9,279 nt of DNA from an uncultured Ruminococcus sp. GTDB lineage: Bacteria; Bacillota; Clostridia; Oscillospirales; CAG-272. Below, piece after piece: positions 1 through 5,551 of this stretch. The stretch lies in the NCBI GenBank assembly GCA_900551005.1, contig URUL01000077.1, positions 1 through 9,279 of the forward strand. The letters run 5' to 3'. The notes below the pieces were generated by a model, which saw nothing but the letters and a program-made list of their open reading frames with translations, did not search any database and was not told where the DNA came from. Each line of letters opens with the position of its first letter. The first letter of the stretch is position 1. The translations under genes and the position numbers were made by a program.

Positions 1-150
1 CTGCTCATCCGAAAGGGCTTCAAGCAATTCGGCTTTATTTTGGGATTGCCTATGTTGCAGTTCACGGTATTCCTGATGATCTGAAATCAGGGTGTCCTGT
101 GGGCTGATCTCGCCGTCCCATAATTCATCGATCATCTTTTTCATTTCCAT
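1..150 (-). CDS. DUF6809-like small protein, 5' part only
   Basis: The first 50 codons of a leftward gene run off the window edge without a stop. The start is the ATG at 150-148, chosen because a strong AGGAGG-type ribosome binding site lies just upstream (152-157 on the complement). The peptide begins MEMKKMIDELWDGEISPQDT and continues with a charged helical stretch ending in ALSDEQ. A short N-terminal ELWxGxISPQ pattern followed by a helical, Glu/Gln-rich segment is what I know from DUF6809-type proteins, small proteins of unknown function often found near serine recombinases in clostridial mobile elements. The assignment rests on this pattern alone. No catalytic motif, signal peptide or membrane segment is visible in the part present. 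Confidence 0.6.
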   Translation of the reverse strand, partial: MEMKKMIDELWDGEISPQDTLISDHQEYRELQHRQSQNKAELLEALSDEQ

Positions 151-168
151 CGCCTCCTGTAACCACAC

Positions 169-197
169 ACAATACCACACCAATACCGGAAAGTCCA
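169..197 (-). promoter_or_regulatory. possible promoter of the DUF6809-like gene
   Basis: On the minus strand TGGACT (197-192) and TATTGT (174-169) are 17 bp apart and lie about 20 bp ahead of the ribosome binding site. Each box matches four of six consensus bases, so this is a weak candidate. Confidence 0.3.
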
Positions 198-373
198 GAA
201 AACAAACTGATAACAAACAGATTTTGCGCTTTCGTGGGTTCGAATCCTACCGGAGGAGAAATGGAGTTGTTTTGTAGTTTTTGCTTTTGGGCGCATCGCG
301 GGTTCAAATCTTCACCCAACTCCGAGGGATTTATTTTGTAGTCTACGATTTGTAAACATTCCGTGAAGACAAC

Positions 374-424
374 AAAAAAGCCGAAAGGGTTGGAACCGTG
401 TCGCGAGTTCAAGTCCTTTCGGCT
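374..424 (-). terminator. terminator-like hairpin within E1 around a T-arm-like loop
   Basis: A perfect 10-bp stem (379-388 with 415-424, AGCCGAAAGG/CCTTTCGGCT) encloses 26 nt that include a T-arm-like motif. On the minus strand the stem is followed at once by six T (379-374). The matching place in E2 keeps a shorter 7-bp stem (ACGAAGG with CTTTCGT) followed by seven T, so the structure is conserved between copies. Confidence 0.5.
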
Positions 425-539
425 GTTCAATTCGGTTTCGCTTTTTTTGAAAATCCCGTTTTCGCGGGTTCAGATCCTTGCGGTCGGAAAAAATCGCAAA
501 ATGGATCGGTATTTTTTCGAAAAAAAGCAGGGACGAAAA

Positions 540-571
540 AAACGGGAGAAATCTCTCGAAATCTCCCGTTT
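540..571. terminator. E1 hairpin, bidirectional terminator-like, covarying with E2
   Basis: A 10-bp stem (540-549 with 562-571) carries a 12-nt loop AATCTCTCGAAA. A run of A precedes it and T follows it, so on the minus strand it is followed by seven T. The loop is identical in E2, while two neighbouring stem pairs are swapped on both sides (C-G to G-C and G-C to C-G), which supports the stem being real and selected. Confidence 0.7.
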
Positions 572-574
572 TCC

Positions 575-596
575 GCCGTTTGGCTTTCCAAACGGC
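575..596 (+). terminator. second E1 hairpin, absent from E2
   Basis: A perfect 9-bp stem GCCGTTTGG/CCAAACGGC with a CTTT loop is followed on the plus strand by TGTTTTCC. E2 lacks this 22-nt segment, which accounts for most of the change in alignment offset from 1621 to 1600 beyond it. Confidence 0.5.
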
Positions 597-821
597 TGTT
601 TTCCTCGTGCGGATCGATTTTGACCACACAACATGGCACACTATTACAAAATAGATCCGTACCACAGTTTTTTCGAAATCGATCCATGTTTCGAAGTTAG
701 CGGATAGACTTATCCCTTGGCGATGATGGGAGCTGCACGTAACCGGGTGCTACTCCATGCTTGCAAACGAAGCTATGTAGAAGGAATATTTAATTATTCA
801 CGATTGTTTACATCAATGAGA

Positions 822-850
822 TTGAATTGGATGAATGATTATGATATAAT
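822..850 (+). promoter_or_regulatory. sigma-A promoter of the lipoprotein gene
   Basis: TTGAAT (822-827) and a perfect TATAAT (845-850) are 17 bp apart. Transcription would start near 857 and give a leader of about 37 nt before the ATG at 894. Confidence 0.75.
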
Positions 851-893
851 GTACTCATTGATAAATAAGAATTTGACGAAGAAAGGAGAAAAT

Positions 894-1799
894 ATGAAAA
901 AAGCATTATCTTTGTTGTTCTGTTGGACCTTTTTGTTTGCTTGTTCTTTTGGTCTCTCCGGTTGTATTTTTAATAGAGAAAATCCTTATCCATATCGAGG
1001 AGAATATAAAGAATTGTATACCGTTGCTGTATATAGCATCCCTAATGCAGTTGGATATATGTATCACGGAGAAGGAGCATATAGTTCCGATATCTATGTT
1101 TGGGAACAAGATGACTACGGTAGAACATTATTCTCTTATTGTGAGGATTATGGTAATCAAATTTTTGGATTGGTGGTTTCCCAAGCTTATGATGAAACAA
1201 ACGTGTTTTTTTACCCAGATATCAATTATGCATTAACAATTATAGATTCGGAGTATCTGTATGAAGGTGCTAAAGATGATTATTTGAAAACCAAAACAAA
1301 AGATTTTTATTTGGAAAACAAGGATAAATTAAAGGAAGCCAACGACTGGAATCAACCTTTAGATAAATCTAAATGTGTTTCGTATCCAATTACAGATTAT
1401 AAGAATCTTGGCAAAAAGACATATTCACTTAGTTTGGTTGAATGCAATAAAATACTAAATGAATATAGTGAAAAATTGAGTTTACCTAATCCCAGTAAAA
1501 CACCTCACAGATACAACCGCGTTCTACAAGTGGACGCCGAAGGCAAAATATTGCATCAAATTTATGGTGTCCATCAGCACTATGATAATCCAAATTGGAA
1601 GAAAACAGATGAATACACATCATATAGCATAACCCTTTGGGTTATTACCGATAAAGATGGAAATTACGATAAAGAAAACGGTGTTTTGGTTATGTATTCA
1701 AATGCGAATGACTCTGATAAGAGTTTTATATATGAGCCAGAAGATATTTTAGAATTTAAGAACAAAAACGATTGGGCAAATGTGTATTGTAATGAATGA
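894..1799 (+). CDS. secreted lipoprotein of unknown function
   Basis: A 301-residue protein. The ATG at 894 is preferred over the longer open frame from 717 because GAAAGGAG lies 7 nt upstream, the promoter at 822-850 lies inside the longer version, and the protein then begins with a classic lipoprotein signal: MKK, a hydrophobic core (LSLLFCWTFLFACSFG), and lipobox LSGC with the lipidated Cys at 24. The mature protein is acidic and rich in Tyr and Asn, with a pattern near residues 55-80 (GEGAYSSDIYVWEQDDYGRT) that suggests a beta-rich extracytoplasmic domain. I recognise no catalytic motif. It would be anchored to the outer face of the cytoplasmic membrane. The gene stands alone between E1 and E2, and its AT-rich codon use differs from the GC-richer transposase downstream, which fits a separately acquired cassette. 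Confidence 0.85.
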   Translation: MKKALSLLFCWTFLFACSFGLSGCIFNRENPYPYRGEYKELYTVAVYSIPNAVGYMYHGEGAYSSDIYVWEQDDYGRTLFSYCEDYGNQIFGLVVSQAYDETNVFFYPDINYALTIIDSEYLYEGAKDDYLKTKTKDFYLENKDKLKEANDWNQPLDKSKCVSYPITDYKNLGKKTYSLSLVECNKILNEYSEKLSLPNPSKTPHRYNRVLQVDAEGKILHQIYGVHQHYDNPNWKKTDEYTSYSITLWVITDKDGNYDKENGVLVMYSNANDSDKSFIYEPEDILEFKNKNDWANVYCNE

Positions 1800-1856
1800 C
1801 TTATATGATTATAAAACAAATTCCAATTTGTCGGTAAAATGAAAATAAATAAGTTT

Positions 1857-1882
1857 AGCCACGGGTTTTACGTTCCGTGGCT
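1857..1882 (+). terminator. hairpin after the lipoprotein gene
   Basis: A perfect 8-bp inverted repeat AGCCACGG/CCGTGGCT with a 10-nt loop lies 57 bases after the stop. It is followed only by GATTCTTTG, so the T-tract is poor and termination is tentative. Confidence 0.45.
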
Positions 1883-1905
1883 GATTCTTTGACTTCGGCA
1901 GGTCA

Positions 1906-2225
1906 ATTTTTGCGGTTCGCCGGTTCGAATCCTCTTGGAGAAGAGATGGACTTGTTTTGTAATATACAATTTGTAAACATTTTGTGACTAACACAAAAAA
2001 ACGAAAGAGCCCCAAACCTTGTCGCGGGTTCAAGTCCTTCGTGTTGCTTTCATTCGTTATGAAACTCTGAAAAAAGTGCGTTTTCGGCAGTTCGAATCCT
2101 TCGACTCGAAAAAATATCGAAAATGGATCTATGGAAATTCGAAAAAAGTTAGGGTCGAAAAAAGCGGAGAAATCTCTCGAAATCTCCGCTTTTCTCGTTT
2201 TTTCTCGGTCGGATCTAAATCGACC
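1906..2225 (+). repeat. element E2: second copy of the tRNA 3'-half-like element
   Basis: Three T-arm-like motifs lie on the plus strand: CGGTTCGAATCC at 1921-1932, GGGTTCAAGTCC at 2026-2037 and CAGTTCGAATCC at 2088-2099. Their spacing (105 and 62) matches E1 (105 and 61). The segment before the second motif, CCCCAAACCTTGTCGCGGG, resembles the stretch from anticodon loop to T-arm of the neighbouring tRNA-Trp gene (CTCCAAAACCGTGGGTCGCGGG on its own strand), although it lies on the opposite strand. This suggests the units descend from tRNA 3' halves. The copy ends at an inverted repeat GGTCGGATC/ATCGACC only nine bases before the 3' end of tRNA-Trp. Open frames across it are artefacts. Function unknown. 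Confidence 0.7.
2161..2192 (-). terminator. E2 hairpin, probable tRNA-Trp terminator
   Basis: The stem AAAGCGGAGA (2161-2170) pairs with TCTCCGCTTT (2183-2192) around the same 12-nt loop as in E1. On the minus strand, downstream of tRNA-Trp, the stem runs into TTTTTTCG. It is the first strong terminator met after the tRNA. Confidence 0.7.
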
Positions 2226-2233
2226 TAAAGACT

Positions 2234-2309
2234 TGGCAGGGGCAGGAGGATTCGAACCCGCGACCCACGGTTTTGGAGACCGGTACTCTACCAGCTGAGC
2301 TATACCCCT
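2234..2309 (-). tRNA. tRNA-Trp(CCA)
   Basis: On the minus strand a full cloverleaf can be drawn, with acceptor AGGGGTA/TGCCCCT, D-arm GCTCAGCTGGTAGAGT, anticodon loop CTCCAAA (anticodon CCA, tryptophan), T-arm GCGGGTTCGAATCCTCC, discriminator G at 2237 and an encoded CCA at 2236-2234. The body is 73 nt. One oddity is that the outermost anticodon-stem pair (27-43) is C against U, a mismatch. The gene reads leftward into E2. Confidence 0.95.
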
Positions 2310-2322
2310 GTGCAACGCCAGT

Positions 2323-2351
2323 ATTATAGCACACATCCGGCAAAAAAGCAA
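2323..2351 (-). promoter_or_regulatory. promoter of tRNA-Trp
   Basis: On the minus strand TTGCTT (2351-2346) and TATAAT (2328-2323) are 17 bp apart, placing the start about 7 nt ahead of the mature tRNA. The insertion sequence at 2381 and its 25-bp repeat begin only five bases upstream of the -35 box. Confidence 0.8.
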
Positions 2352-2355
2352 GGGG

Positions 2356-2380
2356 TTTCCCGAAAAATCAAAAAACTTTT
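2356..2380. repeat. 25-bp direct repeat, left flank of the IS
   Basis: This stretch (starts TTTCCCGAAAAATC, ends AAAAAACTTTT) recurs without a mismatch at 3596-3620, exactly abutting the other end of the insertion sequence. This is the geometry of a target-site duplication, but far longer than the 2-15 bp usual for most IS families. Confidence 0.9.
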
Positions 2381-2430
2381 TGTAGTGTTACAATAGATGT
2401 GAGGCCAAAAGCGAAAAAACTATAGAAAAA

Positions 2431-2493
2431 GTGATTGAGTTCTGATAGAATAGAATTACCCCTAACCCCACTCAACAGAAAGGACTCAATCAC
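2431..2493 (+). promoter_or_regulatory. hairpin that would mask the transposase ribosome binding site
   Basis: GTGATTGAGT (2431-2440) pairs perfectly with ACTCAATCAC (2484-2493). Three more pairs, one of them a wobble, extend the stem to 2443/2481 and take in the AGG of the AAAGGA ribosome binding site. The stem ends one base before the ATG at 2495. In a transcript reading in from outside, this would hide the start. It resembles the translational shields known at the 5' ends of IS10 and IS50. Confidence 0.6.
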
Positions 2494-2494
2494 C

Positions 2495-3445
2495 ATGAAT
2501 GATTATACCACAAAAAAGCGCTATTGTCCACACCTTTTGGAAACAAAATTGCACGCAGTGGAAATTTATCGGCAAACAAAGGACATTTCTTTCGTCTGTC
2601 GGCGGTATCACATCTCAAAAGCCTCCCTGATGCACTGGAACCGCGCCTATGACGGAACAAGGGAATCCTTGCAGAACAAGTCCCACAAACCGCATACTTC
2701 GCACCCCAATGCCCACACCGAACAGGAATTGAAGTGGATCTGCGATTACCACCGCCGGAATCCGAACATCTCCGTCTGCGAACTGTACGGCAAGTTGCGG
2801 GAAGACAAAGCCTACCGCCGTCATCCCGGTTCCCTATACCGCGTATTCGTCCGTCTCGGATTCAGGAAGAAACCCGAATCCACAAAGAAAAAGTCCAAAC
2901 ACACCGGAACATACGATACACCGACCTCTATCGGCGAAAAATGGCAAATGGATGTCAAATATGTGCCGAATGCCTGTTATTCCGGCAAGGATGGGCAGAA
3001 ATTCTATCAATATACGGTCATAGAGGAAGCGTCCCGGAAACGGTTTCTCTATGCATATGAGGAACACAGCAGCTTTTCCACCGTAGACTTTCTCAAACGG
3101 GCGATTCTGTTCTTCGGCTATGCTCCGGGTATCCTGCAAACAGATAACGGCGGGGAGTTTACGCATCCGTCTAAAACAAGCCGCATCCACCCCTTGGATG
3201 TGTTTTGCAACAGATACCGCATCCGGCACAAATTGATCCGACCGCGGACACCGTGGCATAACGGAAAAGTGGAAAGGAGTCATCGGAACGACCAAGAACG
3301 GTTTTACAATGATCTGCGCTTCTATTCCTTCTCTGACCTGCAGACGCAGATGAAGCGGTATTTGTACCGTTCCAACAACATTCCCATGGCGGTTCTCGGA
3401 TGGAAAAGTCCGAATCAGGTTCAAAAGGACCTTAGCGGGCGATGA
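2495..3445 (+). CDS. DDE (rve-type) transposase
   Basis: A 316-residue transposase that catalyses cutting and joining of the IS ends. ATG 2495 is chosen because AAAGGA lies 10 nt upstream. The open frame reaches 2435 only through a TTG inside the inverted repeat. Residues about 15-60 form a helix-turn-helix (HAVEIYRQTKDISFVCRRYH), and a second helical DNA-binding region spans about 75-130. The catalytic core has Asp153 (WQMDVKYVP), Asp217 (LQTDNGGEF) and Glu260 (HNGKVERSHR), so the triad is complete. The gap between the second Asp and Glu (43) is somewhat wider than the 35 typical of IS3 because of an insert around THPSKTSRIH. Codon use is GC-richer than in the adjacent lipoprotein gene. No frameshift or stop interrupts it, so the protein is probably active. 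Confidence 0.93.
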   Translation: MNDYTTKKRYCPHLLETKLHAVEIYRQTKDISFVCRRYHISKASLMHWNRAYDGTRESLQNKSHKPHTSHPNAHTEQELKWICDYHRRNPNISVCELYGKLREDKAYRRHPGSLYRVFVRLGFRKKPESTKKKSKHTGTYDTPTSIGEKWQMDVKYVPNACYSGKDGQKFYQYTVIEEASRKRFLYAYEEHSSFSTVDFLKRAILFFGYAPGILQTDNGGEFTHPSKTSRIHPLDVFCNRYRIRHKLIRPRTPWHNGKVERSHRNDQERFYNDLRFYSFSDLQTQMKRYLYRSNNIPMAVLGWKSPNQVQKDLSGR

Positions 3446-3461
3446 TCTCTCCTCGACGCGC

Positions 3462-3529
3462 CGCCCTGCGGGCTTCGTTCGGTCGTTCCTCCGCTTCGCT
3501 CCGCCCTCCCTCTCTACACCCGCAGGGCG
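3462..3529 (+). terminator. GC-rich hairpin after the transposase
   Basis: A perfect 11-bp inverted repeat CGCCCTGCGGG/CCCGCAGGGCG encloses 46 nt of pyrimidine-rich sequence made of repeated CTTCG and CTCCG-like words. It lies 17 nt after the stop and inside the IS. Only a short T-tract follows, so it may stop transcription or protect the mRNA 3' end. Confidence 0.5.
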
Positions 3530-3595
3530 TTTCACGATTCTTTGGACTTGATTATTTTTTCTTCTTTTTGGTCTCACATCATTGACAAACATACA

Positions 3596-3620
3596 TTTCC
3601 CGAAAAATCAAAAAACTTTT
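3596..3620. repeat. 25-bp direct repeat, right flank of the IS
   Basis: Second perfect copy of 2356-2380, abutting the right IS end (TACA at 3592-3595). One further T at 3621 also matches but belongs to the IS tip in the left copy, so the duplication is 25 bp, or 26 if that base is counted. Confidence 0.9.
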
Positions 3621-3702
3621 TTGCGTACAGATTGCCCAACAGGATCCGGAAGCGGGCGATCGGCAGAGGAAGGTCTTCCGGAAAATACGGGCGGCGTATC
3701 CT

Positions 3703-3755
3703 GTACAGACAAAGATCCGAACTCTTGTCAACCGACAAAAGTCCGGATTCTGTAC
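3703..3755 (-). other. long stem-loop directly after tRNA-Ala CCA
   Basis: The outer stem GTACAG/CTGTAC (3703-3708 with 3750-3755) continues, after a 5-nt bulge, into a 16-position inner stem (3714-3729 with 3734-3749, two mismatches) and a 4-nt loop. It starts at the base next to the encoded CCA of tRNA-Ala. A weak 5-bp hairpin ATACG/CGTAT followed by TTTT on the minus strand (3699-3682) comes next. Together they may form the trailer and terminator of the tRNA transcript. Confidence 0.5.
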
Positions 3756-3831
<76 letters not shown>

Positions 3832-3874
3832 GTGAAGCATCGCGTGACTGTCCACTGCCATGCAACGCGCGGTT

Positions 3875-3903
3875 ATTATATCACACGGCAGACGGTTTGT
3901 CAA
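3875..3903 (-). promoter_or_regulatory. perfect consensus promoter of tRNA-Ala
   Basis: On the minus strand TTGACA (3903-3898) and TATAAT (3880-3875) both match the sigma-A consensus at every base with a 17-bp spacer. The start site would lie about 35-40 nt ahead of the mature tRNA. Confidence 0.9.
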
Positions 3904-4026
3904 GAGCTTTTTGGAAAAAGTTAAGAATTGATTCGCGCGCTGCCGGCTTTTATCGTCTGCGCCTATGCCAGTCCTCCATAGCCTAAAAACGTAAGCCCCC
4001 AATACCACCGTGTCCCAAACAAGAAA

Positions 4027-4052
4027 ACCGAGCCCACGTACAGGAGCCCGGT
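4027..4052 (-). terminator. terminator of the IS66 passenger gene
   Basis: On the minus strand ACCGGGCTC pairs with GGGCTCGGT (nine pairs, two of them wobble) around an 8-nt loop and is followed by TTTTCTTGTTT. It lies 17 nt after the passenger stop and still inside the element. Confidence 0.75.
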
Positions 4053-4069
4053 CAAAATATTCGGATCGA

Positions 4070-4618
4070 TCAAAGCGAAGTGTGAATGCTTTTAGCTTGT
4101 TTTGCCGACAAGTAAATATCTTTGAAGATTTTCGCGTATCCCCTTCCGATGATCACATTGCTACCAGTCACAATACTGTCGTAAATAATCCTATCCTTGA
4201 AGGGAATGAGCGTCGCCCGCAGAAGGATGGGAAGTTCGGCTTGAGGGATTATTTCTTCCCAGCTTGAAAAGATGCCGCTCACCAGATAGACCTGTTCATC
4301 CTCCGATGAGATAAAAACCGAGCCACGTTTCAGATTCCGTTCCAAAATGAATTCACCGGATACAAAGCGACTCCAGCCTGCGATGATCTCACGGTGATCC
4401 GGGGGCAACTCGGCGGAGGCCAAGTACCCATCCATGACCGCGGGGTGGCTCCACAGGAAATCGGCTACCACCCGTACCTCTTGGATATTCAGCCCATCGG
4501 CCCGCGCCATTTTGCCGAGCTTCGGATTGACGTTGTACGTCCGGTTGACGTGATCCAGAAGAGGGATCCATAAGTCGTAGAATAATTTTGCATCGGTGAA
4601 ATCAAGCTTGGGAATCAT
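4070..4618 (-). CDS. IS66 passenger protein of unknown function
   Basis: A 182-residue soluble protein. The start ATG (4618-4616) overlaps the tnpC stop in an ATGA arrangement and follows a strong GGAAGGAGG site. That points to translational coupling with the transposase and shows the gene belongs to the element. No signal peptide or membrane helix is visible. The N-terminal half is helical (DFTDAKLFYDLWIPLLDHVN). A central part contains LPPDHREIIAGWSRFVSGEF, and the C-terminal part has the pattern LIPFKDRIIYDSIVTGSNV followed by an FKDIYLSAKQ helix. I associate this last pattern, tentatively, with uncharacterised Bacillota proteins that can carry SEC-C metal-binding tails, although no such tail is present here. 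The gene is intact although the transposase operon ahead of it is deleted, and it ends before its own terminator. Confidence 0.85.
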   Translation of the reverse strand: MIPKLDFTDAKLFYDLWIPLLDHVNRTYNVNPKLGKMARADGLNIQEVRVVADFLWSHPAVMDGYLASAELPPDHREIIAGWSRFVSGEFILERNLKRGSVFISSEDEQVYLVSGIFSSWEEIIPQAELPILLRATLIPFKDRIIYDSIVTGSNVIIGRGYAKIFKDIYLSAKQAKSIHTSL

Positions 4619-5460
4619 GCTTCGACCTCCTTCCAAGGCAGTATCTGTTTCATTGGCAGTATCTGTTTCATTCGACAAAGCTCTGTGAAATATTCCTCCA
4701 CGTTTAATCCGTTGGCCACTGCGGTGGCGGCAAGAGAATAGACGACAGCACTTGCTTCGGCTCCTTTTACGGAATTGGCGAATAACCAGTTCTTACGTCC
4801 CACAACAAACGGACGGATGGCGTTCTCGGCGCGGTTGTTATCTACGGGGATATTTCCGTTTTCAAGGCAACGGCAAAGATATTGCTTTTCGTTGAGACAA
4901 TACTGCACCGCCCGCGCCAGCTTTGTGCCGCCGCTTACGGGAATTTCATTTAGCCATGCGAAAAGTCCGTCAAGAACCGGTTTTAACCGTTCCTGCCGCT
5001 GCTCGTGCTTTTCGGTTGCCGTAAGGGGCTTTTTTATTTGCGCTCCGCGTCCATCCTTGCCATCAAATTCCCGTTCGAGCAGGAAGATCTCATTGCAAAG
5101 CTCCACACCCTTGGCGGCGACGCTGTTGGCGAGCAAGGATCTGTCCGTTGGCAGAGCCTCAACGAATTTTCTGCGCGCATGAGCCCAGCATCCGCAACGT
5201 ATAGCCTCGGTCAGCTTGTTGTAGCCGTCGTAACCGTCGCAGACAACGTATCCCGAATACGCTCCGAGGAAGTTTCGGGCATTCTCTCCGTTTCTCGTGG
5301 GAGAATATTCAAAGAGAATGTTGCTGTGCTTTTCGTATTTGCCCGCGCAGTATACCCACATCCTCGAATCGGTCTGCGCTTTCCTGTTCGGCTCGCGGAG
5401 AACCTGCACCACCGTCTCGTCTGCGTGGATGACCGAGCTGCGAAGCAATTTTTCCTTCAT
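4615..5460 (-). pseudogene. tnpC: IS66 transposase TnpC, 5'-truncated
   Basis: The remnant encodes about 281 residues matching the C-terminal catalytic part of IS66 TnpC, against roughly 450-550 for intact proteins. Visible motifs are HADETVVQV (Asp14 of the remnant), VCDGYDGYNKL (Asp75/Asp78), CWAHARRKF, and NNRAENAIRPFVVGRKNW (Glu212), so the DDE residues survive. The zinc-finger and helix-turn-helix N-terminal part is missing. The ATG at 5460 has no ribosome binding site; the sequence before it belongs to the IS leader, so the protein is unlikely to be made or to work. Near the 3' end an 18-bp tandem duplication repeats MKQILP twice. The stop overlaps the passenger start. Confidence 0.9.
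4637..4672. repeat. 18-bp tandem duplication in tnpC
   Basis: GGCAGTATCTGTTTCATT occurs twice back to back (4637-4654 and 4655-4672), adding one in-frame copy of MKQILP to the TnpC tail just ahead of the ribosome binding site of the passenger gene. It looks like recent replication slippage. Confidence 0.9.
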
Positions 5461-5499
5461 CTGTACTTCGTTACAGTTCGTTGAAATTTGTTGTACTTC

Positions 5500-5528
5500 A
5501 TTGTACCACATTCAGAAAGATTCTTGAA
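5500..5528 (-). promoter_or_regulatory. possible IS66 leader promoter
   Basis: On the minus strand TTCAAG (5528-5523) and TACAAT (5505-5500) are 17 bp apart, just inside the left end. The -10 box is good and the -35 box poor. After the deletion it would drive the tnpC remnant and the passenger gene directly. Confidence 0.4.
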
Positions 5529-5551
5529 GGCGCGGGGGTATTTGGGGGTTA

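Larger units (their letters stand above)
225..625 (+). repeat. element E1: tRNA 3'-half-like repeats plus terminator-like hairpins
   Basis: This gene-free stretch holds four T-arm-like motifs on the plus strand: GGGTTCGAATCC at 236-247, GGGTTCAAATCT at 300-311, GAGTTCAAGTCC at 405-416 and GGGTTCAGATCC at 466-477. It ends with two hairpins. None of the four has a full cloverleaf: no D-arm or complete acceptor stem can be built. The part from about 285 to 572 aligns almost without gaps to element E2 (1906-2193) at a constant offset of 1621-1622 bases, so the arrangement is a conserved unit and not chance. The first motif (236) and the second (300) are each followed by a TTTTGTAG string and look like a tandem duplication of one unit. 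ORFs in this stretch are artefacts of the T-arm repeats. Function unknown. Confidence 0.7.
2381..3595 (+). mobile_element. complete 1215-bp insertion sequence with 25-bp direct repeats
   Basis: The element carries one DDE transposase gene. Its ends are imperfect inverted repeats: both start TGTA, and both have the block GATGTGAG(G/A)CCAAAA beginning at the 16th base (left 2396-2410; right, on the complement, 3580-3566). An A-rich stretch follows on both sides. Perfect 25-bp direct repeats abut both ends, so it appears intact and recently inserted, between tRNA-Ala and tRNA-Trp. Long direct repeats of 24-29 bp are known from IS1202-type elements. The transposase could also be filed with IS481-like rve transposases, and I cannot settle the family by eye. 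Confidence 0.85.

Noticed and set aside
263..323. possible complete degenerate tRNA around the second T-arm motif (GGAGTTG with CAACTCC)
   Set aside because: The span is too short and the acceptor strands fall in the wrong register relative to the T-loop; no D- or anticodon arm can be formed.
236..477. regularly repeated short motif as a possible CRISPR array
   Set aside because: Intervals are irregular (64, 105, 61), the repeats are only about 12 nt and match a tRNA T-arm.
125..700. several overlapping ORFs on both strands with words like GFEPTKA, DLNPR and MSRVQVLS
   Set aside because: These are translations of the GGTTCGAATCC-type motifs of E1, without ribosome binding sites.
717..893. 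upstream extension of the lipoprotein frame to 717
   Set aside because: It would place the promoter inside the gene and hide the signal peptide; the ATG at 894 has a good ribosome binding site.
1809..2351. 180-codon minus-strand ORF across tRNA-Trp and E2
   Set aside because: Its GIAQLVEYRSPKPWVAGSNP segment is the well-known translation of a tRNA gene, and the rest is the T-arm-like repeats read as protein.
2834..3592. 252-codon minus-strand ORF opposite the transposase
   Set aside because: Antisense shadow of a gene with complete DDE motifs.
4775..5527. three plus-strand ORFs opposite tnpC
   Set aside because: Shadows of the tnpC coding sequence; no ribosome binding sites or recognisable products.
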